Source: Pseudomonadota bacterium
Lineage (GTDB): Bacteria; Desulfobacterota; Desulfobacteria; Desulfobacterales; JAHIVH01
Length of the DNA stretch: 64,000 nt
NCBI GenBank assembly: GCA_018816735.1
Contig: JAHIVH010000054.1
Coordinates: 144,146 to 208,145 of the forward strand
Direction of reading: 5' to 3'
The position numbers were made by a program, and so were the translations under genes. Shown here piece after piece: positions 46,820 to 55,316 of the stretch (the stretch's first letter is position 1; each line of letters begins with the position of its first letter). The notes under the pieces were generated by a model. That model worked only from the letters and a program-made list of their open reading frames with translations, made no database searches and was not told the DNA's origin.

Positions 46820-49492
46820 ATGACCGTATTTATTGAATGGGTATTAAAATGGCCCAAAACCGTCCTGCTTCTTCTTTTCGTCACAACGATTTTCTTTGCA
46901 AAAGGTATCCCCAAACTGGAATTGGACAATTCGGTCGAGGCGTTTCTGCCTGTTCATGACAAAATATACCAGCATTACAGCAAAACGAATGAAATATACG
47001 GAGACAACGGGAAATTTATTATCGCAACGGTCTCCCATCCTGATCTGTTCAGCCGGGAAGCCTTCATTCTGATGGACGAACTATTGAAAGACATCGAAGA
47101 GTACACGAATTACAATCCGGAAAAGGAACTGAAACGGGTTGAGAAGTTTGATCACGTTATTGGAAATAATAAAAGCATTGGCCTTTCAGCACTTATCGGC
47201 CATTTTGAAGATGATAGAAGCTTCCGGCGATGGATAGTGAGAAAGCTCAACACAACGGAGACTGCCAACCTGGATCTCTCCCCCAAGGATTTGAAAAAAT
47301 TGAGGCAAAATCTTTTATCTTCCCTGGAGCTTAAGAAACAAGAACTGGTGGACTTTATCCTCTCTCCTTTGACCATGAGGGATATCTCCGGAAAAGAGGA
47401 TACACTGGAAACCTATGATCTGGTTGAAAAGGATTCCAAAGGAAACCGGATCCTCCCGGATACGGAAGCCCAGTTTGACGAGCTGAAGAAAAAACTCAAG
47501 AGAAATCCAGCCTTTGAAAAGGCGATTTACGCCGTTGACCCCGCAACAGGCCAGATTACCGATTTCGGCATGTTTATCAAATTTAAAAACATGAAAAATC
47601 AGGACGCGATTGCAAGGGAAATCACGCAGATTATCAAAACCTTCAAGGGGCTTGACATCATCCCCATGGGGGTGCCGATCGGGGTCATCCAGTTTGCGGA
47701 TTACATGAGGGAGGATCTCAAGACCTTTCTCCCCATTGTTATTATGGTGGTCGCGATTGTGTTTTTTTTCAACTTCAGATCCGTCAGGGGGGTTGTTCTT
47801 CCGTTTTTAAACCTTATCATGGCGCAAATCTGGACTGTAGGCCTGATGGGGTACCTGGGATTCAAAATGACAACGGTTGGGACATCCATTCCTGCTTTAG
47901 TATGCGCCGTGGGAAGTTCTTATGCCATTCATATCATGAACCAGTATTACCTGGATTTCGATATGATTTCGGAAAAAGGACTTTTTCAGGGCCTTCGATG
48001 GAGCATGAGCCATATCTCCCTAACGGTCATTCTGGCTGCAATGACCACCTTGATTTCATTTTTAACGCTGGCACCGTCAGGAATTATTGCCATGAGTCAA
48101 TGGGGTATCATCACTGCGATCGGAGTATTCTTCGCCCTTCTCATTGGTGCGACCCTGATTCCTGCGTCGCTTATGCTCATGAAGCACAAACGCCCGGCCG
48201 TATTGCTCAGGAAAAATAAAACCTTGAAAGTCACGATGATCGACCGGTTCATCACGCATGTGATCCGACTTTCGACCCGGCACTATTTTGCAGTCATAGG
48301 TGTTGTGGCGGTGTTGGGGGTGATCTCGGCCATTGGGCTTTCACGTGTTCAGGTTGAATCCGATTTCATGCTCTATTTCAAAAAAAATGACCCTTTCCGG
48401 ATCAACAACTCCATCATTGAAAAAAAATTAGTGGGCGGCAGTGGTTTCAACATCTTAATTGATTCCGGAAAAGAGGAGGGCATAAAAGACGCGGCATTTC
48501 TGAAGACCGTTGAAGACCTTCGGGAGTGGCTCACCTCGGATGAGAATATCCATCTCAATATCGGACGCACCGATTCGTTCAACGATTTTATCAAAACCAT
48601 GAATTTCGCCATGAACAATGATGATCCCGGCCATTATCGAATTCCCGAGAACACCCTGGACATCGTGGATTATCTTGAACTCTTCGATGGAGATGACAAA
48701 AACGGGGATGGCCGGATAGATGAGTTCGAGTCTTACGTGAATCCTGATTTCAGTACAACCAACATCATCGCCCGGACCTCAAAAAGGGATAACATCGAAA
48801 CTCTGGGAACAGCCCGCATGGCAAAGATCATCAAAGAAATCGAAAATCACCTTGACCAAACGCTTCCTTCCCCCTACTCATACACAATCACGGGATTTCC
48901 CGTCATGAACATCCTTATGGCAAATTATGTCGTAAACGGTCAGCTTCAGAGCCTTTTACTCTCCCTGATCATCATAGGCATTATTGTGGCCATTCTCTTC
49001 AGTAATGTCTATGCGGGTTTTCTGTCGCTGCTTCCGATGAGTTCCGCCGTTCTCCTCAATTTCGGCATCATGGGATGGCTTGGCATCAATCTCGATATGG
49101 TCACATCGGTCATCGCCGCTATCACCATCGGCATCGGGGTGGATGACACCATCCATTTTCTAAATACATTCCGACAATATCAAGAGAAGGGAATGCGTGT
49201 CGATGACACGATCAAAAAAACCCTGGAGGCTTCCGGAAAAGCGATTATATATACCTCACTTGCCCTAATTTTCGGGTTTATCGTTTTGACCGTGTCCAAC
49301 TTTAAACCGGTTATTCTCTTCGGGGTCCTCATGGCCCTGACCATGATCGCTACAACCGTAGGCGCACTCCTTATCCTGCCTGCTTTCATCAAGACAACCC
49401 AGATCAACCTTGCAAGATCGGAAGCCTGGTACTGGAAATACCTGAGTTTGAGAAAAATATTTAATATCGAAAGAACCGAACCAAGCTTATGA
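46820..49492 (+). CDS. RND/MMPL-family exporter with an EF-hand-like loop
   Basis: AAGGA lies 8 bases before ATG 46820. The 890-residue protein has the two-fold RND layout: helix 1, a large periplasmic domain (about 35-300), five or six helices (300-460), then the same again, ending with the GIGVDDTIHFLNTFR helix motif. MMPL-type members export lipids such as hopanoids or polyketide lipids. The second periplasmic domain contains D-K-N-G-D-G-R-I-D-E-F-E (residues 626-637), a canonical 12-residue calcium loop. The second exporter gene follows at once, so the two may form a heteromer. Confidence 0.9.
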   Translation: MTVFIEWVLKWPKTVLLLLFVTTIFFAKGIPKLELDNSVEAFLPVHDKIYQHYSKTNEIYGDNGKFIIATVSHPDLFSREAFILMDELLKDIEEYTNYNPEKELKRVEKFDHVIGNNKSIGLSALIGHFEDDRSFRRWIVRKLNTTETANLDLSPKDLKKLRQNLLSSLELKKQELVDFILSPLTMRDISGKEDTLETYDLVEKDSKGNRILPDTEAQFDELKKKLKRNPAFEKAIYAVDPATGQITDFGMFIKFKNMKNQDAIAREITQIIKTFKGLDIIPMGVPIGVIQFADYMREDLKTFLPIVIMVVAIVFFFNFRSVRGVVLPFLNLIMAQIWTVGLMGYLGFKMTTVGTSIPALVCAVGSSYAIHIMNQYYLDFDMISEKGLFQGLRWSMSHISLTVILAAMTTLISFLTLAPSGIIAMSQWGIITAIGVFFALLIGATLIPASLMLMKHKRPAVLLRKNKTLKVTMIDRFITHVIRLSTRHYFAVIGVVAVLGVISAIGLSRVQVESDFMLYFKKNDPFRINNSIIEKKLVGGSGFNILIDSGKEEGIKDAAFLKTVEDLREWLTSDENIHLNIGRTDSFNDFIKTMNFAMNNDDPGHYRIPENTLDIVDYLELFDGDDKNGDGRIDEFESYVNPDFSTTNIIARTSKRDNIETLGTARMAKIIKEIENHLDQTLPSPYSYTITGFPVMNILMANYVVNGQLQSLLLSLIIIGIIVAILFSNVYAGFLSLLPMSSAVLLNFGIMGWLGINLDMVTSVIAAITIGIGVDDTIHFLNTFRQYQEKGMRVDDTIKKTLEASGKAIIYTSLALIFGFIVLTVSNFKPVILFGVLMALTMIATTVGALLILPAFIKTTQINLARSEAWYWKYLSLRKIFNIERTEPSL

Positions 49493-49518
49493 CCCTTACT
49501 ATTATCAGGAAAGAAACC

Positions 49519-51858
49519 ATGATAGATACTGACCGCATTTTCCGCTATATTTTGTCAAAGCATCGACTCATCCTCCTATCAATTATCATTCTCACAATAC
49601 CGATGACCTATTTTTTTAGCAGGCAGACCTATGAAAACAACCTCGATATCTACTTTGAAAAGGACGATCCAGACCTACTTGCCTATAAAAAATTTCAGGT
49701 ACAGTACGGAAACGATGAAATGATATTTATCGTTTTCAAGAAAGAGAATATTTTTACGATTAAAAATGTGGCACTTGTGAGAGAACTCTCAGCATCTCTG
49801 CGCGAACTTAAAGGAGTACAGCGGGTATTCTCCATTGCCGATGTCGAAGAGGCATTGGCTGAAAACGATACGATCAGATTCAGGAAGATGATTCCGGAAG
49901 GGGACAATGCGCTTGATGCGAAAACCCTTGAGAATGTAAAGCATCGCATGCTCGGTAATCGGGCAATTGTCAACAGCCTTATCTCCCAGGATGGAACAAC
50001 AACGACTATTGCCGCAGAACTTAAGGGAATGCCTCTTAACAAGAAAAAAGACGTGTTAACGAAAATACGCGAGACTGCGGAATTGGTAAATGCCGGAAGG
50101 GCAGATCTGCGTTTCGCTGGCACCGCGTTTATCGAAACCCGCATGAATGATCTTTCACAGCGTGATTTTTGGATCTTCACACCGGTCACCCTGGCCATGA
50201 TCTTTGTTGTAATGCTTGTTCTAGTTCGTAACATCAAACTGACGATCCTTTGTCAGGTGAACATGCTGATAACCGTTTTCTGGAGTATCGGACTTTTCGT
50301 GATGTGCGGGGAGAGTTTCAATTTGATTACGGATATCATGGGTGCCACTCTTCTCGCAATTGCGGTTGAAGATTCGGTGCATATCCTGTCCGAATACAAT
50401 GATGAATTTTCTCTTTTTAACGACCCCGAATTGACCATTGCCAACACCCTGAGACGGGTCTGGTTTCCTTGTCTATTCACGAGCCTTACGAATGCAGTCG
50501 GCTTTGTAACCTTTTCCGGTGGCAAGATCCGGCCTACGAGGATTCTCGGTATTTATACTGCCATAGGCGTTGTGATCGCTTATATTCTCAGCTTCGTTCT
50601 GATCCCTGCACTTCTCAGTCGTTACGGGAAAAAAATAAAAATTAAGGTGCCTCCCAGGCATGAGCCAGACGATGACCATAGAAGTCACGACCGCTTTTTG
50701 TCTCTAATAATACGCTTTTTCGAATTTGGTGCCGATCATTATCGCATGGTAAATTTAATACTTGTGGTGATTACGGCTTTTTCAATTATCGGTATATCTC
50801 GTATCAAATTTGAGACAAACATGATGAATTATCTCCCTGAAAACGAAAGCATAAAGGGAGATGTCGAATTTGTCGAGAAGAATCTGGGCGGTACAGTTCC
50901 CTTTGTGATGCTTATTTCCGCTAAGTCAGATGCTGATAATTTCACTAAACCCAAGAGTCTCCGCATGCTCGACGAAGTGCAGAAGCACCTGATGGAAGTT
51001 GTTCCTCAATTCACTACGTGCGTTTCCATCGTCGATTATATCAAGGAGATACATCGAGCCTTCAACAACGGTGATGAGGGGTTCTACGCCGTCCCTGAAA
51101 ATACTTCCGACATTTCTGATTATTACGAGCTTGGCGAAGAGGATGTACTTACCCGGCTGATCTCAGAGGACCGCAATGAAACGAGAATTTCGTTCCAGTC
51201 GAAGTGGGACACCAACGAAACGGCCCAGCGCATGCATACGAAAATAGAATCGTACATGATGAAAAAACTTGGCGACCAGTATACGTACAAGATTACCGGC
51301 CTATCTGCAATGTACGTTGGCATGGAGATAAACCTGAAAGAATCGCAGATCATGAGCTTTATCCCTGCATTCCTGATGATCTCTGTCATGATGTTTTTTA
51401 TTTGCCGGACATTGCCGCTGACGATTATAAGCCTTATCCCAAATCTCTTTCCCATATATGTTTCCTTGGGACTGATGGGGTGGTTTGGTATCCCGCTCGA
51501 CGTGGCGACGATCATGATCGCAAATGTGGTAATTGGTATCGCAGTCGACGATACAATTCATATCATGGTCTGGTTCAGACGTCACATTGCCGCAGGTATG
51601 GACTATCGTTCGGCCATTACCCGGACTTTCCGGGATTGCGGAAAGTCTATTACCATAACGTCGATTGTCCTTTTTCTAGGCTTTATGGTTCTATCTCTAG
51701 GGAGTCTCACCCCAACCCGCGTCTTCGGTGTCCTTACGGCTTTATCAATGCTTCTTGCCATCATTGGAGAGATATTCACCTCGTCGCTTATCATGCAGTT
51801 TAAACCGAGGGTTCCTACGAAGAAGGGCTGGTTTGACAATCTTTTAGAGTATCGATAA
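49519..51858 (+). CDS. Second RND/MMPL-family exporter
   Basis: I prefer ATG 49519, which has AGGAAAG a few bases upstream; ATG 49489, overlapping the previous stop as ATGA, is the alternative. The protein of about 779 residues repeats the RND layout, with GATLLAIAVEDSVHILSEYN in the first half and GIAVDDTIHIMVWFRRH in the second. It is shorter than its neighbour and lacks the EF-hand-like loop. No membrane-fusion or TolC-like gene is adjacent, in keeping with the MMPL type. Confidence 0.9.
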   Translation: MIDTDRIFRYILSKHRLILLSIIILTIPMTYFFSRQTYENNLDIYFEKDDPDLLAYKKFQVQYGNDEMIFIVFKKENIFTIKNVALVRELSASLRELKGVQRVFSIADVEEALAENDTIRFRKMIPEGDNALDAKTLENVKHRMLGNRAIVNSLISQDGTTTTIAAELKGMPLNKKKDVLTKIRETAELVNAGRADLRFAGTAFIETRMNDLSQRDFWIFTPVTLAMIFVVMLVLVRNIKLTILCQVNMLITVFWSIGLFVMCGESFNLITDIMGATLLAIAVEDSVHILSEYNDEFSLFNDPELTIANTLRRVWFPCLFTSLTNAVGFVTFSGGKIRPTRILGIYTAIGVVIAYILSFVLIPALLSRYGKKIKIKVPPRHEPDDDHRSHDRFLSLIIRFFEFGADHYRMVNLILVVITAFSIIGISRIKFETNMMNYLPENESIKGDVEFVEKNLGGTVPFVMLISAKSDADNFTKPKSLRMLDEVQKHLMEVVPQFTTCVSIVDYIKEIHRAFNNGDEGFYAVPENTSDISDYYELGEEDVLTRLISEDRNETRISFQSKWDTNETAQRMHTKIESYMMKKLGDQYTYKITGLSAMYVGMEINLKESQIMSFIPAFLMISVMMFFICRTLPLTIISLIPNLFPIYVSLGLMGWFGIPLDVATIMIANVVIGIAVDDTIHIMVWFRRHIAAGMDYRSAITRTFRDCGKSITITSIVLFLGFMVLSLGSLTPTRVFGVLTALSMLLAIIGEIFTSSLIMQFKPRVPTKKGWFDNLLEYR

Positions 51859-51961
51859 CAGGTTTGCCGAAATAATATCATGGAAGCCGCTTGCATCTGA
51901 ATGCCAATTTCGGAGATATCATTACAATGGAGACTTTTAAAAATTTTGAAGAAACGGGCAT

Positions 51962-52744
51962 TTATTTTTTGGGGCCAAAACTTAAAAATTTTCCGCTCCA
52001 GATTGCTTTTCCCCAGAGTTTGGGAACATGGCCTTCATACCAGTTTGTATTGGCGAATTCATTGTAGCCGATTTTTCTTAAAATGGCATTCATATCCTTT
52101 TCATTGGGGTCCACGTAGTAGACCGTTTCACTTTTTTTGTCATATCCGATAACCACCATGTAATGCCCGGAGGCATATTTCCGGCTTAAATGAACAAGAA
52201 CAGGCTGGTTTTTTTCAAGAAGCGGCAGAATGCGTTTTTCCATCAGGTCTTTTTTCGTTTTTTCGTTCTTCTTGCCGGTTTTTATAAGCGTGTCGTTGGA
52301 ATCGATTGTCTGATAATATCTGACCATTGCCCCTTTGGGGTCTGATTTGAAAAACAGGTCTTCAGCTCCTTTTTTAAGCTTGCGCCAGTCTGTGGCGCCG
52401 CCCTGGGGGTTGATCCATTGGGCTATTTTTGCACCTTTGGCCAGCCGTTTGTTGTTCGACGTAAAGTCGTCGCCTGTTTCATAAAGATCGATGACGTTTC
52501 CTTTTTCATCGTAGAAGAAGGGCGGCTTTTTATAGCAGTCTCCGTAGTATTTGAAAATCATGTAGAATGCTGTGGGGGCGCACATGGCTGGGCCCTGATT
52601 GACGAGAAATCCCTTCGGGTTTTTTCCAATCGATTCATAAGGTTGCATGGCCAGGGCGTTTTCATTGGAAAATGTCATGCTCCCCAGGGTTACAACAAAA
52701 AAAAAGAAAACAATCCTTATGGGGCGATAAACAGATAATGTCAT
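51962..52744 (-). CDS. Secreted C39-like papain-fold peptidase
   Basis: The 260-residue protein begins with a signal peptide (to about residue 32, ending NALA). The papain-fold triad is visible: Cys in QGPAMCAPTAFYMIFKYYG near residue 54, His in ASGHYMVVIGYD, and the Asp-Pro-Asn that follows (YYVDPNEKD). This resembles the C39 family that cuts double-Gly leader peptides, but here it is a free periplasmic or secreted protein, not an ABC transporter domain. The substrate is unknown. Confidence 0.82.
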   Translation of the reverse strand: MTLSVYRPIRIVFFFFVVTLGSMTFSNENALAMQPYESIGKNPKGFLVNQGPAMCAPTAFYMIFKYYGDCYKKPPFFYDEKGNVIDLYETGDDFTSNNKRLAKGAKIAQWINPQGGATDWRKLKKGAEDLFFKSDPKGAMVRYYQTIDSNDTLIKTGKKNEKTKKDLMEKRILPLLEKNQPVLVHLSRKYASGHYMVVIGYDKKSETVYYVDPNEKDMNAILRKIGYNEFANTNWYEGHVPKLWGKAIWSGKFLSFGPKK

Positions 52745-52765
52745 TTTCGGCTCTCTTTACACGCT

Positions 52766-52984
52766 TTAAAATTCTTGGGAAATTTCCCCAATCGCGATCT
52801 GGATGTTGTCAAAGCAGGTTTTGCATATGCCAATTCCTACTTCAGTGGGAATCCCCTTGACCTCGATTGCCGTATCTTCAGAGATTTCCGACGGGTTTTT
52901 CCGGCAGATTTCACACAGATGATCAACCTGCGTGGTCAGACTTTTAACATGGGCAATGGCCATTTTCATTATAATGTGGTTCAT
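52766..52984 (-). CDS. Small protein with two CxxC pairs
   Basis: The 72-residue protein has CEICRK and CKTCFD about 30 residues apart, suited to bind one zinc. AGGT stands 12 bases before ATG 52984; internal Met at positions 6 and 8 are alternatives. It is 21 bp upstream of the C39-like gene on the same strand. I do not recognise a family. Confidence 0.55.
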   Translation of the reverse strand: MNHIIMKMAIAHVKSLTTQVDHLCEICRKNPSEISEDTAIEVKGIPTEVGIGICKTCFDNIQIAIGEISQEF

Positions 52985-53018
52985 CGTATTATGTTACCTG
53001 TGGTCACTTCGTTTTAGA

Positions 53019-53471
53019 TTAAATTGCCCTGCGGGTCAGTACAAACCGGTCTTCATGAGGCCTGTAATACCCCGGAACAAACTCTTTTTCTGTAAAACCC
53101 CATTTTTCGTAAAGTTTTAATGCTGCTTCATTTACCGGGTCAACTGTAAGAAAACAGTCTGCGGGTATCTTGTCAATTTCTTTTAAAAGAATTCCAAATA
53201 ACTGACTGCCAATGCCATGGCCCCTCTTGTCTTGGGATACGAAAACTTTATGAACGCACCAGGCACCCGATTGACAGGGGAAGGCAAGTATCGCCCCAAG
53301 AATCTCATGTTTTGTTTTGGCTACAAAAACGAGCGAATGTTCAACCCAGTGGCGCCAGGCATGTTCGCCGTCCGGAATGAATTCCGCATGCCGGTTCGCC
53401 AGCCATGCTGTTCTGTCAAGAGCTGCCACCCCAAGGAAATCATTGATATCGGCTTTTTGATAATCTGTCAT
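53019..53471 (-). CDS. GNAT-family N-acetyltransferase
   Basis: ATG 53471 is preferred to TTG 53489. The 150-residue protein has the GNAT acetyl-CoA pattern: a central beta strand (VHKVFVSQDKRGHGIGSQLF, with the R/Q-x-x-G-x-G/A loop as KRGHGIG) and a C-terminal DPVNEAALKLYEKWGF. It moves an acetyl group from acetyl-CoA to an amine. The substrate is unknown. Confidence 0.88.
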   Translation of the reverse strand: MTDYQKADINDFLGVAALDRTAWLANRHAEFIPDGEHAWRHWVEHSLVFVAKTKHEILGAILAFPCQSGAWCVHKVFVSQDKRGHGIGSQLFGILLKEIDKIPADCFLTVDPVNEAALKLYEKWGFTEKEFVPGYYRPHEDRFVLTRRAI

Positions 53472-53649
53472 TTTGGCCCTGTCCTCCAACGAATATGCGA
53501 ACTGAACCCTATTTTTATTCGGATTGCTTCATCCTGTCCAGTTCTTTATTGGCCATTTAAGATATCCTTTTATAGATTTAATGAATATGGTATTTCAAAC
53601 AGAGTCGTCTGGCCCGCAGATGATTTTAAAATTGATACAAGGTGAAATA

Positions 53650-54426
53650 TTGAAATTGTCTCCACAAAAAATGGCTGAAGCTGCCCGATGCATGACCCGA
53701 AATAAATTTGTGGCATTGAGCACCAAACGCCAGCATGAGTTGCTTTCTGCCCTGGCTTTGGATACCCTGTCCGGCGGAGGAAACTACGATCATTTCCAGA
53801 TGCGTTATCATGAACTGCAATCCTTTGCCGCGCTTGACGGTTACGAACCGCCGTCCTGGCTTTCCAGGAAAGAGGCCCTTTGCGAGTACATCGCTTTTCA
53901 TAACCAGTTCACGCCGACGCCACTTGCGGTGGAACCATTTGATGAAGATACATGCTCGAAGGCCTTGACCTGGGCATTTCGGTTTGATGTGACCGTTGTT
54001 CTTGATCAGGTCACAAGTCCCTATAATGTCGGGTCCATTCTTCGGACCATTGATAATTTCGGGTTTAAAGGACTGGTCCACAGTACGAAAACATTGAGTC
54101 TTACCCATCCCCAATTAAAAAAATCAGCCCGGGGGTGTGAAAAATGGATTCCAATCACCTATGCGGACAATCTGGTTTCTTTTTTGAAAAATGTATCCGG
54201 TAAGGTGATCGGCATTGAAACGGAAGAAAGGGCAGTCCCCGTAAATCTCTGGGAACCGCCAATGTCTTGTATGATTGTTCTGGGAAATGAAACCTACGGC
54301 ATTTCACAAGCTGTCAGGGCGTGTTGCCATGATATGGTCCGGATTCCCATGCATGGTTTCAAGAAATCGATGAATGTGACCCATGCGTTTTCTGTGGTGG
54401 CCTATAAAATGACAACAGCCAAATAA
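53650..54426 (+). CDS. SpoU/TrmH-family RNA 2'-O-methyltransferase
   Basis: The protein has the SPOUT trefoil-knot motifs: SPYNVGSILRTIDNFG (motif 1), CMIVLGNETYGIS (motif 2) and IPMHGFKKSMNVTHAFSVVAYK (motif 3). It methylates ribose in tRNA or rRNA using SAM. An N-terminal region of about 110 residues may bind RNA. The start is uncertain: TTG 53650 has AAGGTG upstream and gives 258 residues, while ATG 53581 and ATG 53620 have no good ribosome site. Confidence 0.85.
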   Translation: MKLSPQKMAEAARCMTRNKFVALSTKRQHELLSALALDTLSGGGNYDHFQMRYHELQSFAALDGYEPPSWLSRKEALCEYIAFHNQFTPTPLAVEPFDEDTCSKALTWAFRFDVTVVLDQVTSPYNVGSILRTIDNFGFKGLVHSTKTLSLTHPQLKKSARGCEKWIPITYADNLVSFLKNVSGKVIGIETEERAVPVNLWEPPMSCMIVLGNETYGISQAVRACCHDMVRIPMHGFKKSMNVTHAFSVVAYKMTTAK

Positions 54427-54450
54427 CTGTCGGTGGACAGTGGTTCAGTT

Positions 54451-55281
54451 CTAAATGTTCTTCAGCACGTCGATCATTGAAAAGACTTTTCCCTTGTGCC
54501 CCTCGGCCAGTTTTTGGTTCAGATATCTGACAGCATCCAGGGTCCCCAGCGAATATACGTCTCTTCCGTTGATGTTGTGGGTGAATGCGAGCTTCACCGA
54601 TTTATCGTGGGACAGCAGGGTGTAGGTATGCCAGGCATGACCTTTTAAATGTTCTTCCGGGATCTGCCATTTGGTTTTTTGAATTTCAGGGTCCCGCTCC
54701 ATTTGAATATCTGCCTCGTCAAAATCAACCCCCATTTGATTGAAATAACCGACCATGGCCCTGGCCGTGCCACTGGTATCGGCCTTTCCTTGCTGATGGC
54801 TTTCAACGATTTCCAGGTCATACCCCTTGAAAATACCGGGGAAATTTTCCGCTGCATAGGCCATCATGGCCTGAAGGCCCACGATCTGTTTGGCCATATT
54901 GGGAGCGATCACCGCAGGAATAGTGGATTTGACCACTATATCCGTCAGCCGGTTTCTGTCTCCCCCAGTGGTGCCCATAACAAAGGGAAGATTCATCTGA
55001 CAGTAAAATTCAGCGTTTCCGTTGACGGCAGACGGGTGTGTATAATCCACCGTGATGAAGGTGCCTTCTTTGGCGATAATATCTTTTATCGTCTGCTCTT
55101 TTTTCTCCGGCGTAACCAGCCTGATGGTAAAATCGTCCAGCTTGAAAGAAGGCGTGGTGATTTCCGGTCCGGTCAGTGAATAGGGGAGGAGTTCAAATCC
55201 ATCATCGCATTTGACGTGTCTCGCCACAATAACGGCTACGTTTCCGGGAATGCCGTTTACCATTACTTTAATCTGATTCAT
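54451..55281 (-). CDS. dapB: 4-hydroxy-tetrahydrodipicolinate reductase, plant-type
   Basis: ATG 55281 is chosen for AGGAAC upstream, giving 276 residues. It reduces the dipicolinate intermediate in lysine and diaminopimelate synthesis. By eye it matches plant chloroplast DapB better than the E. coli type: VDYTHPSAVNGNAEFY, LPFVMGTTGGDRNRL, ESHQQGKADTSGTA (catalytic region) and the ending FSMIDVLKN. The nucleotide-binding loop is altered, reading NGIPGNVA where NGCTGKMG is usual. It is last in an operon with the MurU-AmgK fusion and plsB. Plant-type DapB is often paired with the DapL aminotransferase; none is in the window. Confidence 0.88.
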   Translation of the reverse strand: MNQIKVMVNGIPGNVAVIVARHVKCDDGFELLPYSLTGPEITTPSFKLDDFTIRLVTPEKKEQTIKDIIAKEGTFITVDYTHPSAVNGNAEFYCQMNLPFVMGTTGGDRNRLTDIVVKSTIPAVIAPNMAKQIVGLQAMMAYAAENFPGIFKGYDLEIVESHQQGKADTSGTARAMVGYFNQMGVDFDEADIQMERDPEIQKTKWQIPEEHLKGHAWHTYTLLSHDKSVKLAFTHNINGRDVYSLGTLDAVRYLNQKLAEGHKGKVFSMIDVLKNI

Positions 55282-55316
55282 TATAACTGTTCCTGTTTTG
55301 AAGGTTAAAAAATTCT

